Source: Pseudomonadota bacterium (GTDB lineage Bacteria; Pseudomonadota; Alphaproteobacteria; Rhizobiales; Hyphomicrobiaceae). From it: a stretch of DNA of 19,305 bases. The notes below the pieces were generated by a model. The model made no database searches, had not been told where the DNA came from, and was given only the letters and a program-made list of their open reading frames with translations. The position numbers were made by a program, and so were the translations under genes. The stretch lies in the NCBI GenBank assembly GCA_021813195.1, contig JAKALI010000021.1, forward strand, positions 1 through 19,305, read 5' to 3'. This document shows positions 7,139 to 14,770 of this stretch, in pieces (within the stretch, counting starts at the first letter, position 1; each line of letters starts with the position of its first letter).

Positions 7139-7468
7139 TTGAACGGATCGCAATTCAGCCCCGAGGATGAAATCTCCAGGGGCGACGAAGCGGCACGTCT
7201 CTTGGAGACGCCGATCTTTCGGGAAGCATGTGGGCATATCGAGTCGCAGCTAACGCAGCTTCGCGAAAAATGCCCGGTCGGTGACACCGACATGATGGTG
7301 CGGCTCGTCCTCACCGAACAATTATGGAATCGCTTGCAGAACTATCTGCGTGCGCTCATGGAGAGCGGCGATTTCCAGAAGCAACAGCTTCGGCTGCGCG
7401 AGTCCTCGGTGGACCGCATGGCAAATGCCGTCAAGTACGGCTTACGTAACCTCGGAGTCTATTTATGA
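7139..7468 (+). CDS. Small phage protein between portal and scaffold, function unknown
   Basis: A 109-residue, mostly helical protein. The only plausible start is TTG at 7139, directly after the portal TAA, with GGGGAG at 7129-7134 four bases upstream; the next in-frame ATG would remove most of the protein. The sequence reads 'GDEAARLLETPIFREACGHIESQLTQLREKCPVGDTD' and then a helix with 'LTEQLWNRLQNYLRALMESGDFQKQQL'. A similar 'A..LL.dpvF.ea......el...w......D...re.l....r....l...l....edG' pattern occurs in small phage proteins between portal and scaffold genes. The function is unknown. It overlaps the scaffold start by ATGA. Confidence 0.75.
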   Translation: MNGSQFSPEDEISRGDEAARLLETPIFREACGHIESQLTQLREKCPVGDTDMMVRLVLTEQLWNRLQNYLRALMESGDFQKQQLRLRESSVDRMANAVKYGLRNLGVYL

Positions 7469-8472
7469 CTGACACGACCACCGCGCAAGCGGCGTCGGGG
7501 GAAGCGCTCGAGAGCGCATTGGAACGGGCGTGGGACCAATCCGAAGATGCGCCGGAAGTCGCTGCGCCGGAAGTTCCAGCAGCGGAAGGCGAGGATGCTG
7601 GGCCGGCTCAGGCCGAAGCCGCGGCACCGGAGCCGGAGGTCAAGAGCTACGATTCTCTCGATGCGTACCTGAAAGAGAACCAGATCGACCCGGATGGGTT
7701 TCTCTCGATCCCGGTAAGCGTCAAGGTGGACGGGAAAGAGGAACTTCGGCCACTCAGCGAAGTGGTCAAGGGCTATCAGATCGCGTCCGCAGGCTATCAG
7801 CGGCTATCCGAAGCCGCCGCGCAAAAGGAATCGTTCCAGCGCGAACAGCAGCAGGTGCGCGAAGCATTGGGTCAGCGAATCCAGCAGGCCGAGGCGCTCT
7901 TTACCGCTGCTCAGCAGCAGATGCTCGGGGACTACCAGCGGATCAACTGGCAGCAGTTGCGCGCGGAAAACCCCGCAGAATACGCAGCACTATCGGCAGA
8001 TTTCTCGCAGCGCCAGCAGGCGTTGCAGCAGTACGTGCAGCAGATCGGCCTCGCGAAACAGCAGGAAGCCCAAGCGGCAGAACAAAGCCGCTCGCAAGTG
8101 ATCCCTGCCGAGCGCGAAAAGCTCCTGGCGTTGCGCCCGGAGTGGCGAGATCCGGCGCAGGCGAAAGAAGCCCAGGACGCGATTACGAGTCTTGGGCATA
8201 AATTAGGGTTCAGCGATGCCGAGCTTAACAGCATCACCGACCACCGCCAGATGTTGGCTCTCGACATGGCGGCGCGGTATGCGAAGCTCCAAGCCGCACA
8301 ACCCGCGAAACTCAAGCAGGTACGGGCCGCACCTCAGATGGCAAAGCCCGGAACGCGCTCCGTGCGAAATCCCGCAGAAGCGCAGTATCAAAATATCCGT
8401 GAGACGGTCGTCAAGAGCGGCTATCGCGATCCAGATGCGGTAGCGGCCATGTTCGAGCGCCTCGCCCAATAG
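7465..8472 (+). CDS. Capsid scaffolding protein (putative)
   Basis: A 335-residue protein directly upstream of the major capsid gene, which is the standard place for a scaffold. The N-terminal ~60 residues are acidic and Pro/Ala-rich, followed by 'SYDSLDAYLKENQIDPDGFLSIPVSVKVDGKEELRPLSEVVKGYQ', a segment I recognise from phage scaffold-like proteins. Residues about 115-215 are Gln-rich helix with coiled-coil character, and the C-terminal third is basic ('KLKQVRAAPQMAKPGTRSVRN'), suitable for binding coat protein. It would direct coat assembly and leave the head before or during packaging. The assignment rests on composition and position more than on a diagnostic motif. Confidence 0.82.
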   Translation: MTDTTTAQAASGEALESALERAWDQSEDAPEVAAPEVPAAEGEDAGPAQAEAAAPEPEVKSYDSLDAYLKENQIDPDGFLSIPVSVKVDGKEELRPLSEVVKGYQIASAGYQRLSEAAAQKESFQREQQQVREALGQRIQQAEALFTAAQQQMLGDYQRINWQQLRAENPAEYAALSADFSQRQQALQQYVQQIGLAKQQEAQAAEQSRSQVIPAEREKLLALRPEWRDPAQAKEAQDAITSLGHKLGFSDAELNSITDHRQMLALDMAARYAKLQAAQPAKLKQVRAAPQMAKPGTRSVRNPAEAQYQNIRETVVKSGYRDPDAVAAMFERLAQ

Positions 8473-8475
8473 GAG
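8471..8475 (+). promoter_or_regulatory. Strong ribosome-binding site of the major capsid gene
   Basis: AGGAG seven bases before the ATG at 8483. It overlaps the scaffold stop (TAG 8470-8472). It is one of the few clear, well-spaced Shine-Dalgarno sites here, in keeping with high capsid expression. Confidence 0.75.
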
Positions 8476-8482
8476 CATTCCG

Positions 8483-9475
8483 ATGACGGTACCGACAAAT
8501 ACCGACCAGACTTACACTCAGGTCAACATCCGAGAAGACCTCGGCAATCTCATCCATAACGTGGATCCGTACGAAGTGCCGATCCTCAGCATGGCGAAGC
8601 GCGGCAAAGCCGAGCAGACGTACCACGAGTGGAACGTCGATGTGTTGGCGGCGCAGAACACCTCCAACATCCAGATCGAAGGTGACGACGCCACGGCGGA
8701 CGTGACCAATCCGACGGGCCGCTTGGGGAATTACACCCAGATCAGCCGCAAAGTGATCCAGTTGTCCGATACCTTGCAGGCGGTCCGCGCAGCGGGCGCG
8801 ACCAATCGCATGGGCTATCAGATCGCGAAGGCCGCTAAGGCGCTCCGTAAGGACATGGAAGGCTCGCTTACGAAGAACGCCGCTCGCTCGGCGGGTTCGT
8901 CGTCGACTGGCCGTGTGCTTGGCGGGTTGCCGTCGTGGCTCGTCACGAACACGGTGTTCCAGACCGGCGGTACTCCCTCCGGCGCGAACCCGACCGGCAC
9001 GATCACCGTCGGCACTTCGACCTTCGGGAACGGCACGACCGGGCGCACCTACAACAGCGTTACGTCGGCGGTTACGGAAGCGGAGTTCAAGACCGCAGCG
9101 CAGGACATCTTTACCAACAGTGGCAAGATGACGCCCTACGCGATTTGCAGCCCGAAGAACAAGGGGATCATCTCCACCTTCACGGGTCCGGGAACGCGCT
9201 TCACGCAGGTGGAGGATAAGAAGTTGTCGGCTGCGGTCGATGTGTACCAGACGGATTTCGGCGACGTGAAGATCGTCCCCGACATTTTTCTGGCCCAGTC
9301 GGGCGACATCTATTTCGTCGATCCGGATTTCCTGCGGATCGCGTATCTGCGTCCCTACAGCATCAAGCCGCTCGCCGAGACCGGCGACAGCACGCGCAAG
9401 ATGCTGCGGGTCGAATACACGCTTGAGGTAGCGAACGAGCACGCGCTCGGGGCGATTTTCGACAGCACGGGCTGA
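8483..9475 (+). CDS. Major capsid protein, SU10-like (DUF5309)
   Basis: A 330-residue protein. The start 'TNTDQTYTQVNIREDLGNLIHNVDPYEVPILSMAKRGKA' and the following 'YHEWNVDVLAAQ' are diagnostic of the DUF5309/SU10-type major capsid family, HK97-fold coat proteins of several podo- and siphoviruses. Later blocks such as 'QISRKVIQLSDTLQAVRAAGATNRMGYQIAKAAKALRKDME', 'NKGIISTF' and 'IYFVDPDFLRIAYLRPYSIKPLAETGD' agree. A Gly/Thr/Ser-rich loop (about residues 160-190) is probably surface exposed. No maturation protease is recognisable nearby, and there is no long N-terminal delta domain, as expected with a separate scaffold. An intrinsic terminator follows. Confidence 0.95.
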   Translation: MTVPTNTDQTYTQVNIREDLGNLIHNVDPYEVPILSMAKRGKAEQTYHEWNVDVLAAQNTSNIQIEGDDATADVTNPTGRLGNYTQISRKVIQLSDTLQAVRAAGATNRMGYQIAKAAKALRKDMEGSLTKNAARSAGSSSTGRVLGGLPSWLVTNTVFQTGGTPSGANPTGTITVGTSTFGNGTTGRTYNSVTSAVTEAEFKTAAQDIFTNSGKMTPYAICSPKNKGIISTFTGPGTRFTQVEDKKLSAAVDVYQTDFGDVKIVPDIFLAQSGDIYFVDPDFLRIAYLRPYSIKPLAETGDSTRKMLRVEYTLEVANEHALGAIFDSTG

Positions 9476-9524
9476 TAATGGGGCATTCCCCTCTTAGGCG
9501 CGGCTTATAGCCGTCGTCCACTAC

Positions 9525-9555
9525 GAGGCCGGGGTAACACCCGGCCTCTTTCTTT
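9525..9555 (+). terminator. Rho-independent terminator after the major capsid gene
   Basis: A perfect 9-bp stem GAGGCCGGG (9525-9533) / CCCGGCCTC (9540-9548) with loop GTAACA, followed directly by TTTCTTT (9549-9555). Two smaller hairpins lie upstream: GGGG/CCCC around CATT (9480-9491) and CGGCT/AGCCG around TAT (9501-9513). The U-tract is interrupted by one C, so termination may be partial. The ribosome-binding site of the next gene starts at the very next base. Confidence 0.88.
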
Positions 9556-9559
9556 GGAG
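9556..9559 (+). promoter_or_regulatory. Ribosome-binding site directly behind the terminator
   Basis: GGAG five bases before the ATG at 9565 and immediately after the terminator U-tract. No room is left for a separate promoter downstream of the hairpin, so the next genes depend on read-through or on a promoter overlapping the capsid gene. Confidence 0.65.
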
Positions 9560-9564
9560 ATCCT

Positions 9565-9864
9565 ATGTGGATTCAAAAATCCCCCTGGCGACCGATTGAC
9601 GGCAGCGGACAGGCAATCGCGTACACGCTGGCGGGAACTGCCGCATCCGCCCCAGTGGGCGCTCACACCTACGCGGTGCGCCTTTCGTGCATCACCGGCA
9701 ACTGCATGGTGCGAATAAACAACGGCACAGTCGCGACCGCAGTGCTCGACGTGCTGCTTAAGACCACGGACCCGGCCATCGAGTTGAAGATCGCTCCTGG
9801 GCAGGTGGTCGAAGTTTATGGGATTGCGGCTGGCACGCTGTACATGTGCGAGTTGACGTACTAA
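9565..9864 (+). CDS. Small beta-rich structural protein downstream of the capsid gene
   Basis: A 99-residue protein with a GGAG site five bases upstream. It is built of alternating strands ('AHTYAVRLSCITGNCMVRINNGT', 'IELKIAPGQVVEVYGIAAGTLYMCELTY'), a compact beta-sandwich. Similar small proteins ('a..YavRl....g.c.vr......a........p....i..apG..v.v..a..GtL.v.elt') are found next to phage capsid genes; some may be head decorations or capsid fibers. The role is inferred from fold type and position. No catalytic motif is seen. It ends in TAATG overlap with the next gene. Confidence 0.72.
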   Translation: MWIQKSPWRPIDGSGQAIAYTLAGTAASAPVGAHTYAVRLSCITGNCMVRINNGTVATAVLDVLLKTTDPAIELKIAPGQVVEVYGIAAGTLYMCELTY

Positions 9865-10163
9865 TGAGCCACCGGATCACCTATCGGCCCAACACCGACG
9901 GGTCGTTTACGTTGGTTTACAAGGGCGACGCGCAGAGCCTCGTCGATGCGTGCGCCGCTGAAGCTCGAGCGCACCGAGAACGGGGGCGGCAGGTGAATGG
10001 CGATATGCGCCGCGTGATGTCGATAGATCAGGTGGTGCTAATGGACATTGCGAAAAAGCACGGTCTGTCGCCGTTCGATCCGCGCGTGTTCGAGATCGCC
10101 AAAGGGCGCGATTACTCGAAATTCCGCACCGTCGATGATCGGCGTTACTTTCGGGGACGCTGA
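9864..10163 (+). CDS. Small conserved head-region protein, function unknown
   Basis: A 99-residue protein. I chose ATG 9864, overlapping the upstream TAA, over a GTG six codons earlier. After a short beta N-terminus it has a basic helix '[21 protein letters not shown]', then '[28 protein letters not shown]' and a C-terminus ending '[17 protein letters not shown]'. The 'mRrvasIp.vV......k.gid.fdp.....i...l....y..lrt' arrangement recurs in small phage proteins lying between capsid and adaptor genes. The function is not established. Position suggests head completion. It overlaps the adaptor start by TGATG. Confidence 0.72.
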   Translation: MSHRITYRPNTDGSFTLVYKGDAQSLVDACAAEARAHRERGRQVNGDMRRVMSIDQVVLMDIAKKHGLSPFDPRVFEIAKGRDYSKFRTVDDRRYFRGR

Positions 10164-11038
10164 TGGCACGCGTGCAGGATTACAGGACGCTAAGCCAGGC
10201 GATAATCGACTTCTCGCATCGCCCGACGCTCGCTCCATTTACCGATTATTTCGTGCAGGGCGGCGAGGATCGCATCTATCGGAAGCTCTTATCGCTCAAC
10301 GACGGCCTTGGTCTCAAGTGGATGGAGCAGCCGCTTTCCGGCACTATCGACGCAAACAGCGGTTTCCTCCCCATCCCGTCCGATTTCGTTTCCATAAAGT
10401 CTGCGCTGCTAGTTACGGCGGATGGTACCTCCGAGCTTATTACCAAGGAACCGGGCTGGCTCTATAGCAATTATCCGGTGCGCGGGCCGACGGGGATTCC
10501 TCGCTACATTGCGCGGGACGTCATGCCTCCGGCGACCGGTACCGGCTCCATCAGTGGCGCCACGCTCACCGTTTCCGCCGTTACCAGCGGGAACTTTTGG
10601 TCTGGGATGGCTTTAACGGGGCCTGGCGTGACCGCAGGGACCACCGTGACAGGCTATCTCACCGGGACCGGGCAGACGGGCACTTATACCGTCAGTGCCT
10701 CCCAGAGCGTCGCCAGCACGTCCTTAAGCGGTTCCGGTACAGGCTTTAGCTTCGGACCGTTCCCCGATAGCGCCTACTCGGTTGCCGGAACCTACTACAA
10801 CCGCGCTACAGGGTTATCGGCCTCGAATACGACCAGTTGGATGACGCAGCAGATGCCGATGACGCTCCTAGCGGCGTGCATGGTGGAGGTGTCCAAGTGG
10901 CTTAAGGACGCAAATGGCGCCCAGGAATGGGGCGCGGAGCTAAATGACCGCCTCTCGGATGTCGTTTCGGCTGACAAGGCTGATCGGTACGCTGGAGCCG
11001 AACTGGTAATCCAGACCTCCATGCCGCCGCTCGTCTGA
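10163..11038 (+). CDS. Head-to-tail adaptor (gp4/gp11-like) with an inserted beta domain
   Basis: A 291-residue protein. The N-terminal part (1-120: '[37 protein letters not shown]', '[16 protein letters not shown]', 'IPRYIARD') and the C-terminal part (195-291: '[25 protein letters not shown]', '[19 protein letters not shown]') together match a phage adaptor family related to P22 gp4/T7 gp11, usually about 200 residues. Residues about 122-194 are an extra Gly/Thr/Ser-rich beta module ('[15 protein letters not shown]', '[12 protein letters not shown]', '[12 protein letters not shown]') placed inside the hairpin between 'YIARD' and 'FSFGPFPD'. The adaptor forms a ring below the portal, closes the filled head and carries the tail. 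Its start overlaps the previous stop. Confidence 0.8.
   Translation: MARVQDYRTLSQAIIDFSHRPTLAPFTDYFVQGGEDRIYRKLLSLNDGLGLKWMEQPLSGTIDANSGFLPIPSDFVSIKSALLVTADGTSELITKEPGWLYSNYPVRGPTGIPRYIARDVMPPATGTGSISGATLTVSAVTSGNFWSGMALTGPGVTAGTTVTGYLTGTGQTGTYTVSASQSVASTSLSGSGTGFSFGPFPDSAYSVAGTYYNRATGLSASNTTSWMTQQMPMTLLAACMVEVSKWLKDANGAQEWGAELNDRLSDVVSADKADRYAGAELVIQTSMPPLV
10526..10741 (+). other. Region encoding the beta-domain insertion in the adaptor
   Basis: Codes for residues 122-193 of the adaptor. The 'GSISG.TLTVSAV.SG....G..L.G.GV.AGT.VT..LTGTG..GTYTVS.SQ.V.STS' pattern is a mobile beta module that I recognise from many phage and prophage structural proteins. Removing it leaves a continuous adaptor of about 220 residues. 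Boundaries are approximate. Confidence 0.7.
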
Positions 11039-12468
11039 TGCCTAAACCATTCGTCATCGGGTTCGGTCCGTGGATGCCTGACGGCGCCGACGTGGCATTT
11101 ACGATGCCGTTTCAGTTCAACCAGACGGAAGTCCCGTTAGCCGACTGCCTAAACGTCTACAAAGCCTTCGGTTCCTACCGGAGCCTCCCAACGGTAGCTT
11201 CAACCGGCGCGCTCGCTTCACAGTGCCTAGGCGCGTGGACTGGGCTCGGAACCAACGGAATCCCCTATATCTACGCGGGGGCCGGAAGCGATCTTTTCGT
11301 GCGTTCGGGTTCTACCTGGACGAACGTGAGCAAATCGGCGGGAGCGTACTCAGGAGCCACTCAGTGGTCGTTCGCCGATTTCGGGGGCTGCGTCATCGGA
11401 TCGGACGGCATCCATCCGCTCCAAGACATCTCGGTTGGCGGGGCGGCGTTCGCGGATATTTCCGCCGCTCCCATTGGGAACATCCTCGGGGTGATTAACC
11501 AGTTCCTCTTCGTGGGTGACCTCACGTTGCCGACTGCCTATCCGTACCGCGTCCAATGGTCGGGAGTGGGCGACCCATCGAGTTGGCCTGTACCACTGAC
11601 CGACGCAGCGCTCGCCGCTCAGTCGTCCTACGAGGATCTGACGCAGGACTTCGGCGCGGTCATGTTTATCGGCGGTGGACCGCAACAGGGTGTGATCTTG
11701 CAAAAGCTCGGGGTTACTAGAGCGCAGTATGTGGGAGGCGATGTCGTCTTCCAGTTCGTGCCGTTCGAGCGCAAACGCGGCCTCATTGCGCCGGGTGCTG
11801 CTGTGCAGGTCGGCGATGTTACGCATTACATCTCGGATGACGGCTTTTATATGACTGATGGTTCGCAGGTGGTGTCCACCGGGACGGCCAGTAGAGCGGC
11901 GCTCGATAAGTGGTTTTGGACGAACGTCAATCAGGCCGCTCTCTCGACGATCCGCGCCGCGTGGGATGCCGACAAGCGTCTCGTGATGTTCTCGATCCCT
12001 ACCGGGACGAACACGCTACCTGACACGCTGTTGATGTTGAGTCCAAAGAACGGCGAATGGACTCGGGCGGCGATCCCTTCCGAGTTCCTTTTCACCGACA
12101 CGGACGGCACGCGCCACCGAGCGGCCTTTATCGACCAAACGCACTCTCTCGGATATCTCACCGGGGCATCGGTCTCTGGATATTGCGAGACCTACGATCT
12201 GACGTTCGTCGATGGGATGGTGCGCGATCTCGTTGAGGCGCAGCCGCATATCCAATGCACGGATTCGCCAACGATGCGGATCGGCTCTAAAGCGAACATC
12301 GACGAAACCATTTCGTACACGGCGGATGTGATGCGCGATGGATTTAGCCGCCGCTGCTCTTTCGAGCCGCCACCGTCGTCGATCATCGCCCGAGCCCGCG
12401 TGACTAGCTCAGATGCGACGGCTATCAACGGTGCGACAATTTACACAGAAATCGCGGGGACGGTATGA
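11038..12468 (+). CDS. Tail nozzle/stabilization-like structural protein
   Basis: A 476-residue, strongly beta-rich protein. The opening 'PLADCLNVYKAFGSYRSLPTV' followed by repeated strands 'YIYAGAGSDLFVRSGSTWTNVSKSAGAYSG..QWSFADFGGCVIGSDG' and 'YRVQWSGVGDPSSWPVPLTDAAL' is a pattern I recognise from phage proteins that follow adaptor genes and are predicted as beta-propellers like P22 gp10/T7 gp12. The nozzle would extend the adaptor ring and gate DNA exit. The assignment comes from the order adaptor then nozzle and the propeller-like repeats; it cannot be confirmed by eye. Starts in TGATG overlap, ends in ATGA overlap. Confidence 0.72.
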   Translation: MPKPFVIGFGPWMPDGADVAFTMPFQFNQTEVPLADCLNVYKAFGSYRSLPTVASTGALASQCLGAWTGLGTNGIPYIYAGAGSDLFVRSGSTWTNVSKSAGAYSGATQWSFADFGGCVIGSDGIHPLQDISVGGAAFADISAAPIGNILGVINQFLFVGDLTLPTAYPYRVQWSGVGDPSSWPVPLTDAALAAQSSYEDLTQDFGAVMFIGGGPQQGVILQKLGVTRAQYVGGDVVFQFVPFERKRGLIAPGAAVQVGDVTHYISDDGFYMTDGSQVVSTGTASRAALDKWFWTNVNQAALSTIRAAWDADKRLVMFSIPTGTNTLPDTLLMLSPKNGEWTRAAIPSEFLFTDTDGTRHRAAFIDQTHSLGYLTGASVSGYCETYDLTFVDGMVRDLVEAQPHIQCTDSPTMRIGSKANIDETISYTADVMRDGFSRRCSFEPPPSSIIARARVTSSDATAINGATIYTEIAGTV

Positions 12469-12875
12469 GGCTATTTTCGCTTTCCCCGGACGATACCGAA
12501 GTCGCGTGGCCAGACTTCGAGCCGATCTTTCAGCAGTTGGAAACCTATGGCGCGCTTACTGCGGAGCAGGTGAAGCGCAATTCATCCGACGGCAAGATGC
12601 AGGTGTGGGGATTGCAGGACGGCGACAAGGTGGCGTTCGTAATAGTCACCGAGATCCTCGAGACGGCTTCCGGGCTTGTCTGTTCGATAACCGCAGCCAT
12701 TGGACACGCGAGCGTGGCAATGCAGGAGCGCCTACTCGACGAGATCGGCAAATGGGCGCGATCCCTTGGGTGTGCGCGAGTGAGATTGTGCGGTCGGAAG
12801 GGATGGTTACGGCGCTTCCCGCGCTTCATGCAGACGGGGATCGTTGCTGAGTGGTCACTGTGGAGGGCGCATTAA
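12465..12875 (+). CDS. GNAT-like phage protein in the virion operon
   Basis: A 136-residue protein. The order of elements fits a small GNAT (N-acetyltransferase) fold: 'MQVWGLQDGDKVAFVIVTEILE' as central strands, a helix 'VAMQERLLDEIGKWARSLGCARVRLCGRKGWLRRFPRF' and a last strand 'QTGIVAEWSLW'. The 'A...GC.r.ri.GR.GW.r.lp.f...g' ending is one I recognise from small phage proteins in the tail/ejection region. The usual acetyl-CoA loop (R/Q-x-x-G-x-G/A) is not clearly present, so it may have lost or changed catalysis and act structurally. Coupled by ATGA upstream and TAATG downstream. Confidence 0.65.
   Translation: MRLFSLSPDDTEVAWPDFEPIFQQLETYGALTAEQVKRNSSDGKMQVWGLQDGDKVAFVIVTEILETASGLVCSITAAIGHASVAMQERLLDEIGKWARSLGCARVRLCGRKGWLRRFPRFMQTGIVAEWSLWRAH
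12862..12866 (+). promoter_or_regulatory. Ribosome-binding site supporting the start at 12875
   Basis: GGAGG eight bases before ATG 12875. It supports this start, which overlaps the upstream TAA, over the in-frame GTG at 12851. Confidence 0.6.
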
Positions 12876-13876
12876 TGATGATGGCAGGCGGCCCAGGCGG
12901 GGATCCACATCCATTGCTCAACAGCGCCCCGAGCTATCAATTCCCAATCTCGAGCGGCCTAATGTCGTCGCTCGCGCCGCAAGGGGTTCCCGATTACACG
13001 CAGATGGCGCTCCAGATGGCCGGCAATCCGCACGCCGGTCCCTACGCGCAGACTGCGCCACCTTCCGGAGTCGGCGTTCCCGGTTCTCCTGGCGTGACCT
13101 CCGGTACTTCGAGTATTGGCGCGGCCGCTGGCGGTCTTTTGTCCGCCCTCGCGCAAAACCCGTCATTGCTCAAGAGCGGCGTGGGGCTCATCAAGGGACT
13201 GTTCGGCGGCGATCCGGCCACGCAAGCGGGGGTTACCGCCCCGTCGGTTGACCCAATAAATATGCCGTTCGATGCTGCTGCTGCGACCGCCGGCGCTCTC
13301 CCGGGGCTGCTCGCGGCATTGCCGTCCGCTGCGGCACCTGCCGGCGTCGTATCGGTCGGTGCGCCGGCGATGCTCGGCTACGGGGCAACTGCGGCGGCTC
13401 CAGCGGCGTCGGCAGCCGGTGGCGGCGCTGCTGCGGCTGCTGCGGCGTCGGCAGCGGACGGCTTGACGCCGATAGTCCCGACCGCCTCGTACATGGCCGC
13501 GCCGGCGGCAAGCTCGGCAGCGACCGGCGCCGGCATGGGCGCACTCGGCGGCGGCTTGCTCGCCGGGGGGCTTGCGCTCGCGCCGATCATGGCCGGGATG
13601 CTCACACCTGCCGTCACGGAGAACGCGCAATATTACTCGAATCTCGCGAACACGCTGAATCAAGGCACTACCGGACAAGGGTCTGCGTTCATCCCTGACC
13701 AGCAGGAACTCGCGAACATGATTATGAGCGGTCGCCCCACACCGTACACCCAAGCGCAACTTAATCAGTGGGGTATTCCGCAAATCATCGCGGGCCTTAA
13801 CCAAGCGTCCGCGAATCCGCAAAACGGCTTTGCTAACCAGACAGTCTCAAACGCCGCCCCCGTGCGACGCTATTAG
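12875..13876 (+). CDS. Gly/Ala-rich putative internal virion/ejection protein
   Basis: A 333-residue protein from ATG 12875; an in-frame GTG at 12851 would add eight residues. It is low complexity with two hydrophobic small-residue stretches: 'GALPGLLAALPSAAAPAGVV' near the middle and a glycine zipper 'GAGMGALGGGLLAGGLALAP' followed by 'IMAGML' at about residues 217-243. The C-terminal 75 residues are more ordered ('NAQYYSNLANTLNQ', 'TPYTQAQLNQWGIPQIIAGLNQ'). It lies first in a run of four similar genes after the nozzle, where podoviruses keep proteins carried in the head and ejected to form a conduit through the envelope. That role is inferred from position and composition; no family motif is recognised. 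Confidence 0.6.
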   Translation: MMMAGGPGGDPHPLLNSAPSYQFPISSGLMSSLAPQGVPDYTQMALQMAGNPHAGPYAQTAPPSGVGVPGSPGVTSGTSSIGAAAGGLLSALAQNPSLLKSGVGLIKGLFGGDPATQAGVTAPSVDPINMPFDAAAATAGALPGLLAALPSAAAPAGVVSVGAPAMLGYGATAAAPAASAAGGGAAAAAAASAADGLTPIVPTASYMAAPAASSAATGAGMGALGGGLLAGGLALAPIMAGMLTPAVTENAQYYSNLANTLNQGTTGQGSAFIPDQQELANMIMSGRPTPYTQAQLNQWGIPQIIAGLNQASANPQNGFANQTVSNAAPVRRY

Positions 13877-13894
13877 ACAATCGAGGCTACGCTA

Positions 13895-14770
13895 ATGAAC
13901 CCATCAAACAACGGCGGCACGCAACAGGCGGGACCGGGGAGTTCTCCGTATGCCTCAGGTGCCACCGCGGCCTCGATGCTGCCGGCACTCATGGGCGGCA
14001 ACGGTACCGTTTCCGGCGCGACGCAGACATCTACTGCTCCGACGTGGGCGCTTCCGTATCAGCAATACGGTCTCAATCAGGCGTATCAGCAATACAAGAG
14101 CGTCAACAGCCCACAGCAACTTGTAGCGGGTTTTTCTCCGCTACAGGATCAGGCGATCTCAGGAATACAGAACCTCGCGACGAACGGGGCTCCCGGCATG
14201 AACGCCGCTGGCAGCTACGTTAACAACGTCCTTTCTGGAAAGCCTGCCAGCAACCCATATCTCAATTCGATGTTCAACCAAGCCGCGAACGGCGTCCAGA
14301 ACCGGCTCGAGAGCGAGTTCGCGGGATCGGGACGCAACGTAATCGGATCGCTCCCGGTGCAGTCGGACGAACTCAACAACCTCGCCACCCAACTCTACGG
14401 GGGCGCGTATAACACCGGCGTCCAGCAGCAAGAGCAGGCGCTTAGTTCCGTTCCAGGGCTCGCCAACACTCAGCTAGGGATGCAGCAGGGGCTATATAAC
14501 GCGGGCCAGCAGGTGCAGAACCTCGCGCAGCAATACATCACCGCTCCGCAGCAGTTCCTCCAGCAGTACCTCAGCCAGTCCAACCAAGTTCCGGGCCAGT
14601 CCACGACGATTACCGGCCAAGGCAATCCGTACATGGCAGCCGCAGGCGGCGCGCAGATCGGCTCGCAGCTTGGTAACGCGATTGGTTCGAGCCTGGGGGG
14701 AACAAGCGGCGGTAATTGGGGATCGGTGCTCGGGGCTCTCGGGGGCGGTCTCTGGGGAGGGCTCGGGTAA
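13895..14770 (+). CDS. Putative internal virion/ejection protein with C-terminal glycine zipper
   Basis: A 291-residue Gln/Asn/Gly-rich protein with a GAGG site eight bases before the ATG. The middle part 'NPYLNSMFNQAANGVQNRLESEFAGSGRN...LPVQSDELNNLATQLYGGAYNTG' resembles a phage family with 'NPYLD..f..aad.v...v.s.Fs..GR.gs.........l..la..lYg..Y', found among podovirus virion genes. The C-terminus is a clear glycine zipper ('GGAQIGSQLGNAIGSSLGG', then 'GSVLGALGGGLWGGLG'), capable of packing helices in a membrane. It probably takes part in DNA ejection. Its TAA overlaps the next ATG. Confidence 0.68.
   Translation: MNPSNNGGTQQAGPGSSPYASGATAASMLPALMGGNGTVSGATQTSTAPTWALPYQQYGLNQAYQQYKSVNSPQQLVAGFSPLQDQAISGIQNLATNGAPGMNAAGSYVNNVLSGKPASNPYLNSMFNQAANGVQNRLESEFAGSGRNVIGSLPVQSDELNNLATQLYGGAYNTGVQQQEQALSSVPGLANTQLGMQQGLYNAGQQVQNLAQQYITAPQQFLQQYLSQSNQVPGQSTTITGQGNPYMAAAGGAQIGSQLGNAIGSSLGGTSGGNWGSVLGALGGGLWGGLG

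Noticed and set aside
8411..9442. A 343-residue minus-strand open frame opposite the capsid gene
   Set aside because: It is Arg/His-rich, typical of the complement of a GC-rich gene, and the plus strand encodes an unmistakable DUF5309 capsid protein.
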